Positions 51,299 through 60,662 are shown, counted from the first letter of the stretch. The stretch: DNA of 64,000 bases from Enterococcus innesii (GCA_018982785.1 JAHHEN010000001.1:496001-560000), one strand, 5' to 3'. Notes: generated by a model from the letters alone, not told the origin. Translations and numbers: made by a program.

Positions 51299-51325
51299 TA
51301 ATCGGTCATTTCTTTGAATAATTAA
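51299..51325 (-). promoter_or_regulatory. Sigma-28 promoter of the dCache receptor gene
   Basis: Minus-strand TTAA (51322-51325), 15-base spacer, ACCGATTA (51299-51306), about 75 bases ahead of the ATG. Confidence 0.8.
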
Positions 51326-51440
51326 GAGGATTCATTGTCAGAAACGGCTGCAAGCGCATTTTCTTTTTTGCTAAGGCTTACGGTTGCTGTTGTAACGAAT
51401 AGAAAAGCTCCTCAGTCATAAAGGAGCGTTGCGACTGCAT

Positions 51441-51475
51441 AAAAATAGCCAGCACGGAAGTTTCCGCACTGGCTG
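51441..51475 (-). terminator. Terminator of the aldo/keto reductase gene
   Basis: AGCCAGTGCGGAA / TTCCGTGCTGGCT stem followed by ATTTTT on the minus strand. Confidence 0.8.
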
Positions 51476-51509
51476 TAGGGTCCCATTTAATGGGACTGCT
51501 TTTTATTAT

Positions 51510-52319
51510 CTATAACTCTTTGATGACAGCTTTTTCTTCCGCCGTCAAAGCGAAATCAAAGAGCGCTAAATTTTCGGCTTGATGTTTTTCTGAATGGGAT
51601 TTCGGAATCACGATCACCCCACGCTCGATTTGGTAACGCAAGACCACTTGGCTCCAGGTTTTTTGATATGCTTCACCGATTTGGGTCAAGGTTTCCCGTG
51701 CCGCTTCCGAAATCCCGGAAAGCGGACCCCAGGCTTCTGGCACTACCTGATTGGCTAAGGAATAGGCGATGATCGCATCATTCCACTTGCCTGGATGCGA
51801 TTCGATCTGATTGACCGCTGGTTTGATCCGACTGTTTGCCAATAAATAGCTAAGTTCTTCTTCTTGGAAATTGGACACCCCGATCGCTTTTAAGACTCCT
51901 TTATCGACATAAGCCTCAAGAACCGCCCAGACAGCGGCGATCTCTGCCAAGTTGTCCCACGGATGATGGATTAAATAAAGATCGATCGATTCCGTCTGCA
52001 AGGCTGCTAAACTCGCTTCGACAGACGCTTTCACGGCAGCTGCATCTTGCGTATGCTGTGGTTTGCCAGGAATCTTAGAAGTCAGGAAAAATTCGCTGCG
52101 GTCGATCCCGCTTTCCTTGATGGCTTTGCCTACCACGGCTTCGTTGCGATAAGAAATCGCCGTATCAAAATGCCGATACCCAAGCTTGATGGCAGTCAAT
52201 AGCTCTGTCGTATCATCATTGATCGCACCTTGGTATTCTCGGTTTTCTTTCCCAAATGTATTCGTCCCACTGCCGATCACTGGAATCTGAATGCCGGTAT
52301 TCAATTCAATCGTTTCCAT
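51510..52319 (-). CDS. Aldo/keto reductase
   Basis: 269 residues of the NADPH-dependent AKR barrel. The catalytic tetrad is visible: Asp and Tyr in FDTAISYRNE, Lys in LTSKIPG and His in YLIHHPWD. The C-terminal VIPKSHSEKHQAENL binds the cofactor phosphate. Substrate cannot be told from sequence. It is a single-gene unit. Confidence 0.93.
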   Translation of the reverse strand: METIELNTGIQIPVIGSGTNTFGKENREYQGAINDDTTELLTAIKLGYRHFDTAISYRNEAVVGKAIKESGIDRSEFFLTSKIPGKPQHTQDAAAVKASVEASLAALQTESIDLYLIHHPWDNLAEIAAVWAVLEAYVDKGVLKAIGVSNFQEEELSYLLANSRIKPAVNQIESHPGKWNDAIIAYSLANQVVPEAWGPLSGISEAARETLTQIGEAYQKTWSQVVLRYQIERGVIVIPKSHSEKHQAENLALFDFALTAEEKAVIKEL

Positions 52320-52491
52320 GCTGCTTCCCCCTTTGTGTTGTTTCTAGTCTATCAAAAAAGCAGGAGTAAGGGGAAGAAAAACTCTTATTGCCGCTAAAAA
52401 ACGGGGAAAAGCACAAAACGCATGTTCAAGCTGCCCCTCCTCCGTTATACTGAGGGTAAGACACGAAACACCCAAATAAGGAGGGTTACTT

Positions 52492-52884
52492 TTGAAAAAA
52501 ACACTGTTTTTTCTTTGTGGATCACTGACATTCGGTTTAGGTACGTTAGGAATCTTTTTGCCTTTCTTACCTACAACGGTCTTTTACTTGCTGACGGCTT
52601 ATTTCTGGCTGCGGAGTTCCGATACCTATTATCAACGCTTGGTTCAATCAGAAAATTATCAAAAATACATTGAAAAACCACTCGTACAAAAACAGCTGAG
52701 CACTAAGGGAATGGTTCGGATGTTTGCCATGATGCTGGTAGTCTTTGCAATTCCTGCACTATTGATCCCCAATCTGCTGGTACGTTTCGTCCTCGCTGCC
52801 ATCTACCTCGCCCATGTCATTGGGATCACTTGGTATTTAAAAGGACGCAAACCTGCGATCCAAAAAACGGATCAGCCCCTGTAA
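52492..52884 (+). CDS. DUF454 (YbaN-type) inner-membrane protein
   Basis: 130 residues, three to four membrane helices, with the DUF454 pattern LGTLGIFLPFLPTTVFYLLT and AYFWLRSS. Start is TTG with AAGGAGGG upstream. Function is unknown in this family. A terminator follows. Confidence 0.9.
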   Translation: MKKTLFFLCGSLTFGLGTLGIFLPFLPTTVFYLLTAYFWLRSSDTYYQRLVQSENYQKYIEKPLVQKQLSTKGMVRMFAMMLVVFAIPALLIPNLLVRFVLAAIYLAHVIGITWYLKGRKPAIQKTDQPL

Positions 52885-52900
52885 GTACGACGCTAAACGA

Positions 52901-52958
52901 ACACACCGTAATCCACCAAGCAAGCGAACCTTGCTAGTGGACTGCGGTGTATTTTTTC
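52901..52958 (+). terminator. Terminator after the DUF454 gene, shared with ppdK
   Basis: ACACCG / CGGTGT outer stem with inner TCCAC / GTGGA and GCAAG / CTTGC pairs, then six T. It stands between two convergent genes. Confidence 0.8.
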
Positions 52959-52965
52959 TCCTATT

Positions 52966-55599
52966 TTAGCGGGTGCTCACTGACGCCTCTTCGATGATGG
53001 GGGCTGATTGGGCGATCGCTAACCAAGCAGCAGGGATCCGGTATGGGGAACAAGAAACATAGTCGATGCCGATCTCTCGCAAAAATGCAATAGAATAGGG
53101 ATCGCTGCCGACTTCGCCACAAACACCGATCGAGTGCTCTGGCTGACGATCTCTTACGCCAGCGATCGCTTGACGCATCAATGTGCCAACGCCCGCCTGA
53201 TCTAAGTGCTGGTAAGGATCTTCTTGTAAGATCCCCGACTGCAAATAGGCTTGAATAAAGCTGCCGGCATCATCCCGCGAAAAGCCAAAGGTCATTTGGG
53301 TCAAGTCATTGGTACCAAAACTAAAGAACGCCGCATCTTCAGCACACTCCCCAGCAATCAAGCACGCTCTAGGTGTCTCGATCATCATGCCGATCTCGAT
53401 GCGCAACGGTTGCTGCAGGGTGGCTTCTGCTTGAGCGATCACCTGTGTCAACGTCTCTTTCAACACCTGCAGCTCTGCAGGCAAACTGATCAGGGGCAAT
53501 AAGATCGCCGCCTCTACCTCGACTCCTTGCTGCCGCAACTCCACAGCCGCTTCACAAATCGCCGCTGTTTGCATTTCATAAATTTCTGGATAGCTCAGTC
53601 CTAAGCGGCTGCCGCGATGCCCCATCATGGGATTGACCTCTTGCAGTTCGTCAATTCGCCGCTCGATCTCCGCCAATGATTTTTGACTACGGCGGGCCAT
53701 CTCAAGACGTTCATGCTCATGGGGCAAGAATTCATGGAGTGGCGGATCTAATAAACGGATCGTGCACTTCTTTCCTTGCGCGGCCTGCAGCATTTCTTTG
53801 AAATCGGCTTTTTGATACGCCTTGATCTCAGCCAACGCCGCCAATCGTTCCGCCTTCGTTTCTGCCAAGATGACTTCCCGCATTTTCCACAAACGCGCTT
53901 CCCCAAAAAACATATGCTCCGTCCGTGCTAAGCCGATGCCCGCTGCACCAAAGGCCAGCGCCACCTCAATGTCATTTTTCGTTTCCGCATTTGCGTAAAC
54001 CTTTAGATCTGCCTGGGCTTGCGCCCACGTCAAAAGCTGATCCAATAAGACCCGTTCCTGCACACTGGTCATAGGCAGCTGCCCTTGATACAGTTTGCCA
54101 GTACTGCCGTCTACCGAAAGCACGTCACCTTCTTCAATCAGCAACTCACCACAGCGAGCCTGCTTCAAAAATACATCGACACTTAATGCCTCGCATCCTA
54201 CCACACAGCAGACCCCCAGACCACGGGCGACCACCGCCGCATGCGAAGTCATCCCCCCACGAGCGGTAATGATCGCTTCACTCACCACCATACCTTCAAT
54301 ATCTTCAGGTGAGGTTTCCTGCCGCAGCAGCAGGACTTTTTCTCCTGTGCGGCTGGCTTTTTCTGCTGCCTCTGCAGTGAAATAGACATGTCCTGAAGCT
54401 GCCCCTGGACTAGCCGGCAAGCCTTGCGCAAAGGCTTCGGCTTGCTGCAAGGCTTCGGGGGCAAATAACGGGTGCAACAATTGATCGATCATTTCTGGTG
54501 TAATGCGATCTAGTGCCTGTCTGATAGTGATCCGACCTTCTGCGACCATATCCGTTGCGATTTGCGCTGCGGCAGCGGCGGTTCGTTTGCCGTTTCTTGT
54601 TTGCAAGACAAACAACTGACCGTCATCGATGGTAAATTCAATGTCTTGCATGTCTTGATAGTGATCCTCCAAACCCTCAGCCAGTTGCTTTAGTTCCTGA
54701 TAGATCATGGGATGCTGCTGTGCCAACGCTTGGATCGGTTGTGGTGTACGAATGCCAGCAACCACATCTTCCCCTTGGGCACACACTAGAAATTCGCCGA
54801 AAAGTCCGGGTTCCCCGGTTGCTGGATTGCGGGTAAAGGCGACACCCGTCCCACTATTTATCCCACTGTTGCCAAAAACCATTTCTTGAATCGTTACGGC
54901 AGTCCCTAGATCGTCAGGGATCCGATGGAGGGAACGGTAGGTCTTGGCCCGTGGGTTGTTCCATGAGCGAAAAACTGCCGTGATGGCTGCCAATAATTGC
55001 TGAAACGGGTCTTGCGGAAACGCTTCTTGAGTATGTTCCATATAAATACTTTGAAACACGCGGCAGATCATTTGCCAATCATTGCCGGTCATCATTTGGT
55101 CTGACGCATAATTCTGCCGTTTCTTATAATCTGTCAAGTAGGCTTCAAAGTGCTCTTTTGCTACACCTTTCACCACATCCCCATACATCTGGATCAAACG
55201 GCGGTAACAATCATAAGCAAAAACGGGGTCCCCTGTCTGCTGAGCCAACCCTTGGACGGTTTCATCATTCAACCCAAGGTTTAAGATCGTATCCATCATC
55301 CCTGGCATGGAAAACTTGGCACCACTGCGGACAGAAACCAACAACGGCGACTGCAGTCCGCCAAATGTTTTGTTCCTGCGGACTGCCAATTCTTCGATGG
55401 CAGCTTTGACTTGCTTGATGATCGCCTCAGGAAGAACCTGTTCTTCTAAATAGGTCAGGCAAATGGTGGCCGGGACGATAAATCCTTGAGGAACAGGCAA
55501 ACCCAAATTGGTCATCTCCGCTAGATTTGCCCCTTTCCCGCCTAATAGTGCTTTTTGCTCTTTCGTGCCTTCTGAAAACCATACGACTGCTTTTTCCAT
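52966..55599 (-). CDS. ppdK: Pyruvate, phosphate dikinase
   Basis: 877 residues. It interconverts pyruvate, ATP and Pi with PEP, AMP and PPi. The nucleotide domain starts GGKGANLAEMTNLGLPVP. The phosphotransfer His lies in ARGGMTSHAAVVARG (about residue 453), with the neighbouring Thr that regulatory protein PDRP phosphorylates. The PEP domain ends in IDYVSCSPYRIP with its Cys. The usual GEHGGDP is GEVGSDP here. ATG 55599 fits the GGAGG spacing better than 55602. It is divergent from the ccpN-like gene and its regulator, with CcpN-like sites in its promoter. Confidence 0.95.
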   Translation of the reverse strand: MEKAVVWFSEGTKEQKALLGGKGANLAEMTNLGLPVPQGFIVPATICLTYLEEQVLPEAIIKQVKAAIEELAVRRNKTFGGLQSPLLVSVRSGAKFSMPGMMDTILNLGLNDETVQGLAQQTGDPVFAYDCYRRLIQMYGDVVKGVAKEHFEAYLTDYKKRQNYASDQMMTGNDWQMICRVFQSIYMEHTQEAFPQDPFQQLLAAITAVFRSWNNPRAKTYRSLHRIPDDLGTAVTIQEMVFGNSGINSGTGVAFTRNPATGEPGLFGEFLVCAQGEDVVAGIRTPQPIQALAQQHPMIYQELKQLAEGLEDHYQDMQDIEFTIDDGQLFVLQTRNGKRTAAAAAQIATDMVAEGRITIRQALDRITPEMIDQLLHPLFAPEALQQAEAFAQGLPASPGAASGHVYFTAEAAEKASRTGEKVLLLRQETSPEDIEGMVVSEAIITARGGMTSHAAVVARGLGVCCVVGCEALSVDVFLKQARCGELLIEEGDVLSVDGSTGKLYQGQLPMTSVQERVLLDQLLTWAQAQADLKVYANAETKNDIEVALAFGAAGIGLARTEHMFFGEARLWKMREVILAETKAERLAALAEIKAYQKADFKEMLQAAQGKKCTIRLLDPPLHEFLPHEHERLEMARRSQKSLAEIERRIDELQEVNPMMGHRGSRLGLSYPEIYEMQTAAICEAAVELRQQGVEVEAAILLPLISLPAELQVLKETLTQVIAQAEATLQQPLRIEIGMMIETPRACLIAGECAEDAAFFSFGTNDLTQMTFGFSRDDAGSFIQAYLQSGILQEDPYQHLDQAGVGTLMRQAIAGVRDRQPEHSIGVCGEVGSDPYSIAFLREIGIDYVSCSPYRIPAAWLAIAQSAPIIEEASVSTR

Positions 55600-55615
55600 C
55601 ATGTTCCTCCTTTTA

Positions 55616-55674
55616 AATGTTATATACTATTTCGATTAATTAGCAGTATATAGTATGACACATTTAATCGTCAA
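55616..55674 (-). promoter_or_regulatory. ppdK promoter with two CcpN-like sites
   Basis: Minus-strand TTGACG (55669-55674), 18-base spacer, TATACT (55645-55650). TGTGTCATACT (minus, 55652-55662) matches the CcpN consensus TRTGHYATAYW fully and lies in the spacer. AATGTTATATA (plus, 55616-55626) matches at ten of eleven positions downstream of the -10. The consensus is quoted from memory of Bacillus work. Confidence 0.65.
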
Positions 55675-55724
55675 GCCAAAAAAAGAAAACTTTCAAGGGA
55701 TTTATCCTTTTTAAAAGAGAAGGA

Positions 55725-55753
55725 TTGCCTTTTTATTCGGAAAATCATATAAT
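55725..55753 (+). promoter_or_regulatory. Promoter of the ccpN-like / PDRP / fbp operon
   Basis: TTGCCT (55725-55730), 17-base spacer, TATAAT (55748-55753), 36 bases ahead of the TTG start. Confidence 0.7.
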
Positions 55754-55789
55754 CAATAGCATAGCACATAAAAGAAATAAGGTGACACA

Positions 55790-56425
55790 TTGGAATTAAG
55801 CCAAAGACAAATGAAAATCATTGAGATCGTCAAAGAGCATCAGCCCATCAGTGGGGAGACCATTGCGAAGCAGTTGGGTTTGAGCCGCGCAACCTTGCGG
55901 AATGACTTATCGATTTTGACCATGACCGGTTTATTAGACGCCCGACCGAAAGTCGGCTATTTCTACACAGGACAAACCGTTGAGCCTTTGCTTTTCGAAA
56001 AACTCTACCATACCAAAGTTGCAGAAGTCATGATCCCACCGTTGCTGATCTCACAAACGGTCTCCGTTTATGAAGCAGTCACGACTTTGTTTATGTACGA
56101 TGTCGGTTCCCTCTATGTCAAAAATGACCAAGACGAACTGATCGGGGTACTCTCCCGCAAAGATCTGCTGCGCTTTGCGATCAGCAATGCCGCACCAGAA
56201 AAAACACCCGTAGCGATGATCATGACTCGCATGCCAAACATCGTGACCATCACACCGGCAGAAACGATCTTGACGGCTGGTACGTTGTTAGGACGACATG
56301 AAGTCGATACCTTGCCTGTGGTCGATCCGCAGGAACCAAAAAAAGTCATCGGCAAAATCACGAAGACACGGCTGATGAATTACTTTATTCAAGCAGGTAA
56401 TGACAGTGACAACACACACTTTTAG
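55790..56425 (+). CDS. ccpN: CcpN-like transcriptional repressor (HTH plus CBS pair)
   Basis: 211 residues. An N-terminal DeoR-like HTH (KQLGLSRATLRNDLSIL) is followed by two CBS domains (SLYVKNDQDELIGVLSRKDL, TLPVVDPQEPKKVIGKITKT) that bind adenine nucleotides. In Bacillus, CcpN represses gluconeogenic genes on glycolytic carbon and is encoded beside the PPDK regulator, as here. The start is TTG with AAGGTGA upstream. The probable target is the divergent ppdK and perhaps its own operon with fbp. Confidence 0.9.
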   Translation: MELSQRQMKIIEIVKEHQPISGETIAKQLGLSRATLRNDLSILTMTGLLDARPKVGYFYTGQTVEPLLFEKLYHTKVAEVMIPPLLISQTVSVYEAVTTLFMYDVGSLYVKNDQDELIGVLSRKDLLRFAISNAAPEKTPVAMIMTRMPNIVTITPAETILTAGTLLGRHEVDTLPVVDPQEPKKVIGKITKTRLMNYFIQAGNDSDNTHF

Positions 56426-56437
56426 GGGGCAAAAACA

Positions 56438-57256
56438 ATGAAGAACGTTCGAATATATTTGATTTCAGATTCCGTAGGCGAAACGGCACAAAAGCTGATC
56501 GCCGCCGTTTCCGCGCAGTTTCCCACGATCGACCTTTCAGATATCCAGCTCTTTCCCTTTACTAATGATGAAGAGAGCTTAGGCGAGATCCTCAAAGATG
56601 CCTTGCTAGACAAATCGATCGTCGTTACCACCTTAGTCAATAAAGAATTAGTCGCTTTTGTTGATGCCTTTGCCAAACGGACTGGTTTGCAGTATGTCGA
56701 TTTTATGTCGCCTTTGACCACGATGCTAGAAAAAACATTCGGTGTAGAAGCCGTCCAAGAGCCTGGTGCCTTGCATCGCTTGAACCAAGCATATTTCAGC
56801 CGGGTGGCCGCGATGGAATTTGCGGTGAAATACGACGATGGCAAAGACCCACGGGGATTTCTCGATGCTGACTTTGTCCTCTTAGGGGTTTCGCGAACCT
56901 CAAAGACCCCATTGAGCCTATACATGGCAAATCGTGGCTACAAAGTGGCGAATCTGCCTTTGATTCCTGAAGTCGCTTTGCCAGCCGAAGTGCACCAAGT
57001 AGACCCACGGAAAATGGTCGGTTTGACTACGAATCCAGAATCCCTTACGGAAATCCGGCGGTCCCGGATGCATTCATTGGGCTTGAAAGAAGAGACCCAT
57101 TACACCAATTGTGAACGAATCGAAGCAGAATTAGCCTACGCGAATGAATGGTTCAAAAAGCTGAACATTCCGGTGATCGATGTCAGCAAACGCTCCATTG
57201 AAGAAAGCGCGATGCTGATTGAAGAACAAGCCAAAGAACAGGCCCATGTTCAATAA
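56438..57256 (+). CDS. Pyruvate, phosphate dikinase regulatory protein (PDRP)
   Basis: 272 residues of the DUF299 family: ISDSVGETAQKLI at the start, the nucleotide loop GVSRTSKTPLSLYMANRG (from residue 150) and an ANLPLIPEVALP motif. It switches PPDK off by ADP-dependent phosphorylation of the active-site Thr and on by phosphorolysis. Its target is encoded divergently only 0.8 kb away. It follows the ccpN-like gene by 12 bases. Confidence 0.95.
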   Translation: MKNVRIYLISDSVGETAQKLIAAVSAQFPTIDLSDIQLFPFTNDEESLGEILKDALLDKSIVVTTLVNKELVAFVDAFAKRTGLQYVDFMSPLTTMLEKTFGVEAVQEPGALHRLNQAYFSRVAAMEFAVKYDDGKDPRGFLDADFVLLGVSRTSKTPLSLYMANRGYKVANLPLIPEVALPAEVHQVDPRKMVGLTTNPESLTEIRRSRMHSLGLKEETHYTNCERIEAELAYANEWFKKLNIPVIDVSKRSIEESAMLIEEQAKEQAHVQ

Positions 57257-59115
57257 AGATGCCTTGGCAAACCTGACCGAGATCATCAACTTGGAAGCCA
57301 TCCAGCAGCTGCCGAAAGCCACCGAGCACTTTGTCAGCGATCTGCATGGCGAATACGATGCCTTTGACCATATTTTGCGGAATGGTTCTGGCAGTATCCG
57401 AGAAAAAGTCGAGATTTTGTTTACTGGCGTCTTGACGAAAGAAGAACAGACCGAACTTTGTTTTGTCATTTATTATCCAGAGGAGCTATTACAAGAACAG
57501 GCCTGGACCCCTGCCGATTGGCGCTTGAAGATGGCACAGCTAGTGAAAGTTGCCCGCTTTACTTCCAGTAAATACACACGCTCCAAGGTACGCAAAGCAT
57601 TACCGACTTCTTTTGCTTACATCTTAGAAGAACTGTTGTACCAATATGATGCCGACTTCAATAAAGAAGCTTACTATCAGGCGATTTTTGATAAGATCAT
57701 CGAATTAGAGGCAGCTCCGCTTTTTTGCCAAGAACTGGCGTACTTGATTCAACGCTTCGTAGTGGACCATCTCCATGTCTTAGGCGATATCTATGATCGA
57801 GGACCGGCGCCAGACAAAATCGTCGATCGCTTGATGACTTTGTCTTCACTGGATATTCAGCTAGGCAACCATGATATCTTGTGGATCGGTAGCTTTTGCG
57901 GCTCGCTGCCCTGTTTGGCCAATACGATCCGCATCGCTGCTCGCTACGGCAATCTGGCATTATTACAAGATGGTTATGGGATCGATTTATCAAAAGCACT
58001 GGCTTTTAGCCAAAAATATTACACAGAAAATGCCGGCTTTTATCCGCAAAAAACAGTGGACCCTTTATCAAGCCAGCAAAAAAGCCGCCATGCTTTTGCA
58101 GCAGGCATTTGCCATCATCCAATTCAAAGTCGAAGCAGCCGTGATCCAGCGGCGACCGGCATTTGCGATGGCAGAGCGCTGCTTATTGCATCGCTTGTCT
58201 CAAGATCGGCAACAAATCCAGCTAGACCAGACCTATCCTTTGATCAACGGCTGTTTTCAACTAGTAGATCCCGATGATCCTTACCGTTTGACAGCCGAAG
58301 AACATGAAGTATTGCAAGATTTGCTGCGCCAATTTCAACGCTCGCCCCGCTTAGCTGCGCATATGCGCTTTTTGGTCGAGCATGGCACATTGTACCAGCG
58401 CTTCAACGACAACCTACTGTATCACGGCTGCCTGCCTTGTCGGGAAAACGGCGATTTCCTGGCCTTTACTTTCCAGCAGCAGCCCTTAGCAGGCAAAGCG
58501 TTGATGGACTTTTTTCAGCAATGTTTGCAGGAAAGTTTTGCCCAACCAGAAAACCAAACAGACCTTGCCACCGATATGATCTGGTATCTTTGGTGTGGCG
58601 AAGGCTCTTCCCTCTTCGGCAAAAAAGCCATGAAAACCTTTGAGCGCTACTTTATAGCAGATCGCAACACCCATAAAGAACAAAAAAATGCCTATTATTC
58701 TTTAAGGGAAAACGAAGATTTCTGCTGCCGTATCCTAGCTGCCTTCGGTCTGCCGCCGACAGGCCACATCATCAATGGCCACACCCCTGTCAAAGTGCGT
58801 AAAGGCGAAACGCCCATTAAGGCAAATGGTCGTTTATTGGTGATCGATGGTGGACTTTCCCGCTCCTACCAATCCGTCACAGGCATTGCTGGTTACACGC
58901 TGTTGTCAAATTCCTTCGGCATGACCTTAGCAGCCCATCAACCCTTTACAGATCGCCAGCAAGCCATCCAGCAGCGACGTGACATCGTCACTCAGAAAAA
59001 AATCGTCGTGCGGCAAACGGAAAGAACAACGGTAGGGCAAACAGATATCGGCAAGCGGCTGCAGCAAGAAAGCCGCGTGCTTTTTGAAGAATTAAAAAAT
59101 CATCCGATCCCTTGA
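57219..59115 (+). CDS. fbp: Class III fructose-1,6-bisphosphatase (frameshifted in this sequence)
   Basis: About 630 residues. FVSDLHGEYDAFDHILRNGSG, HVLGDIYDRGPAPDKI and LQLGNHD-type metal motifs (here IQLGNHDILWIG) mark the Firmicute class III enzyme, which makes fructose 6-phosphate in gluconeogenesis. The C-terminal half has IINGHTPVKVRKGE and RLLVIDGGLSRSYQ. The frame shifts near 58035-58050; unlike most breaks here it needs two bases added or one removed. TTG 57219 or ATG 57246 could be the start; the gene overlaps the PDRP gene either way. A terminator follows. Confidence 0.9.
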
Positions 59116-59149
59116 CGAGTCATTCGTCAACCAATCGGATGATTTTTTT
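59099..59149. terminator. Bidirectional terminator between fbp and psiE
   Basis: ATCATCCGAT / ATCGGATGAT outer stem, inner TTGACGA / TCGTCAA, A-run on one side and seven T on the other. It overlaps the end of both convergent genes. Confidence 0.88.
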
Positions 59150-59561
59150 ACAGTCCTTTGGAACTATGAAAGGCTTTGAGTTTTTCCAACGCCTGCAGCA
59201 CAATGATCAAGACCAAGATCGCTAAGGCTAAAAAGAGCGTTTCTAACCCTTTTCCCTGCGCTAAAAGCAACTCCCTTAAAATCGCTGTGATACTGATCAA
59301 AATCAAGTAGCGCACCGGAATATGGTGACCTTCTTTTACGTAACGCAATAACATCAAAATAATTTCCAGTAAAATAAACAATGTTGCGATCTCTTCGATC
59401 AATAAAGAAAGATCGCTAACTTCATGCAGTGGGATCACATGGATGACGATTTTATAGATCGCTTCCGCCATCACCACCAAAACCAACAGAACCAACAGTC
59501 CTAACATAATATCAACCACAACACTAATCAATTTTTCGAAGTGCTTAAAATACTTTCCCAT
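59148..59561 (-). CDS. PsiE family membrane protein
   Basis: 137 residues, four membrane helices, with ALYKI-type start and the PsiE pattern VSDLSLLIEEIATLFILLEI and HIPVRYLILISITAILRELL. Named after a phosphate-starvation protein of E. coli; function is unknown. ATG 59561 with GAGGAGGGG upstream is used. Confidence 0.88.
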   Translation of the reverse strand: MGKYFKHFEKLISVVVDIMLGLLVLLVLVVMAEAIYKIVIHVIPLHEVSDLSLLIEEIATLFILLEIILMLLRYVKEGHHIPVRYLILISITAILRELLLAQGKGLETLFLALAILVLIIVLQALEKLKAFHSSKGL

Positions 59562-59860
59562 AACACCCCTCCTCGCACTTATTATAGCGAAACTACTCAG
59601 AATCACTTTATGATATGCTTGCAAGTGCAGCTTTTTTTATGGAGGCAGTGAATAAAAACGTAAGACGCCTCTTTTCTGTTCCAGCAATCCGCCAACAAAA
59701 CCTTCCTCTTTGCTATTTTTTGATGTCTCAGAGTGAGAAATCGCGCATCTTTCGTTCACTTGGTGTGTTCATGGCTCTGAACATAAGCAAATAAAAAAGC
59801 TAGGCACAAGGCCTAGCTGAAATGGTCCCTTTAAGATGAGATTGATTTTTACAGTCAGGC
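59562..59860. other. Intergenic region between psiE and the Ser/Thr-rich gene
   Basis: About 300 bases. It holds the psiE promoter area and, at 59792-59819, a terminator (AGCTAGGC / GCCTAGCT then six T on the minus strand) for the Ser/Thr-rich gene. I see no further gene. Confidence 0.6.
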
Positions 59861-60427
59861 TCAGTGAGCCCCTTCGACTGTTAGATCAACATTTTCACTC
59901 GTATCTTCCGCAGCTTCGTCATCGCTATTGGAGGTTTCCGAAGACGGTTCAGTCGTTTCACTACTGGAGCTGCTTGTTGTAGTACTGGTCGAACTCGTAC
60001 TGGAAGAGCTTGAAGAACTGCTGCTAGCGCTACTGCTGGAGGTATCGCTGGTGGTCGTTGAGCCGCCACTGGGCGCGGTACTCGAACTGCTTTCGCTACT
60101 TGCAGAAGTACTGACGCTAGGCTCTGTCTCTACTTCGCTTACAGAAACAGACATGCCTTCATTTGTCGACGCTTCGATCGAGCGACTAGTCGTTGAAGAC
60201 GGTGTATACGAACTAACACTGGCTTCATAAAAAATCTGACTGGAATCAGAGGTTTCTTCGATACTGCTGCTTGCGGTCTGGTAAGGTGGCTCGGAGGAAC
60301 TACTGGAAGAATCTCGAACAAAGGGCGCGGCAACAAAGGCATTGGCATCTTGATTGATCGCCACACTCAAAAAAACCGCAACAAAACAACTGACTAATGC
60401 CGACTGCATATTGAACTTGAATTTCAT
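59861..60427 (-). CDS. Secreted Ser/Thr-rich low-complexity protein
   Basis: 188 residues. A signal peptide (MKFKFNMQSALVSCFVAVFL, cleavage after DANA) precedes an almost pure Ser/Thr/Glu sequence with long serine runs, ending EDTSENVDLTVEGAH. No LPXTG anchor, membrane helix or folded domain is seen. It may be a flexible, possibly glycosylated, exported protein; function unknown. Upstream lies a structured RNA candidate. Confidence 0.75.
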   Translation of the reverse strand: MKFKFNMQSALVSCFVAVFLSVAINQDANAFVAAPFVRDSSSSSSEPPYQTASSSIEETSDSSQIFYEASVSSYTPSSTTSRSIEASTNEGMSVSVSEVETEPSVSTSASSESSSSTAPSGGSTTTSDTSSSSASSSSSSSSSTSSTSTTTSSSSSETTEPSSETSNSDDEAAEDTSENVDLTVEGAH

Positions 60428-60570
60428 CGCACTCCCCATCCTTTCCCCAAAAAAGTGGTTGGACCTTCCGACAACGATCTATCTCATTCTTATATTATAC
60501 AAAAAAAAGCAACCGTCAACAAATTAAGTTTTATTTTCAAAGATGACAAAGACATGATTGTCCGTTGCAC

Positions 60571-60662
60571 AAAAAAAGCCCGAGGACAACTGCCGATCAC
60601 CTGCGGGCCCATCCCTTCACTAAGGGTTGGCAGATACGACGGATGCTCGTTCCTCTGGCTTT
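60571..60662 (-). ncRNA. Candidate structured RNA with terminator
   Basis: On the minus strand, AAAGCCAGAGGA pairs with TCCTCGGGCTTT, inside it CTGCC pairs with GGCAG, and inside that CCCTT pairs with AAGGG around an AGTG loop; a T7 tract follows. Three nested stems with conserved-looking purine loops between them look like a small RNA or a leader ending in a terminator ahead of the Ser/Thr-rich gene. I cannot match it to a known family. Confidence 0.5.

Noticed and set aside
59928-60230. Open frame opposite the Ser/Thr-rich gene
   Set aside because: It is the complement of serine codon runs, giving a Leu/Val/Glu repeat; the minus strand has the signal peptide.
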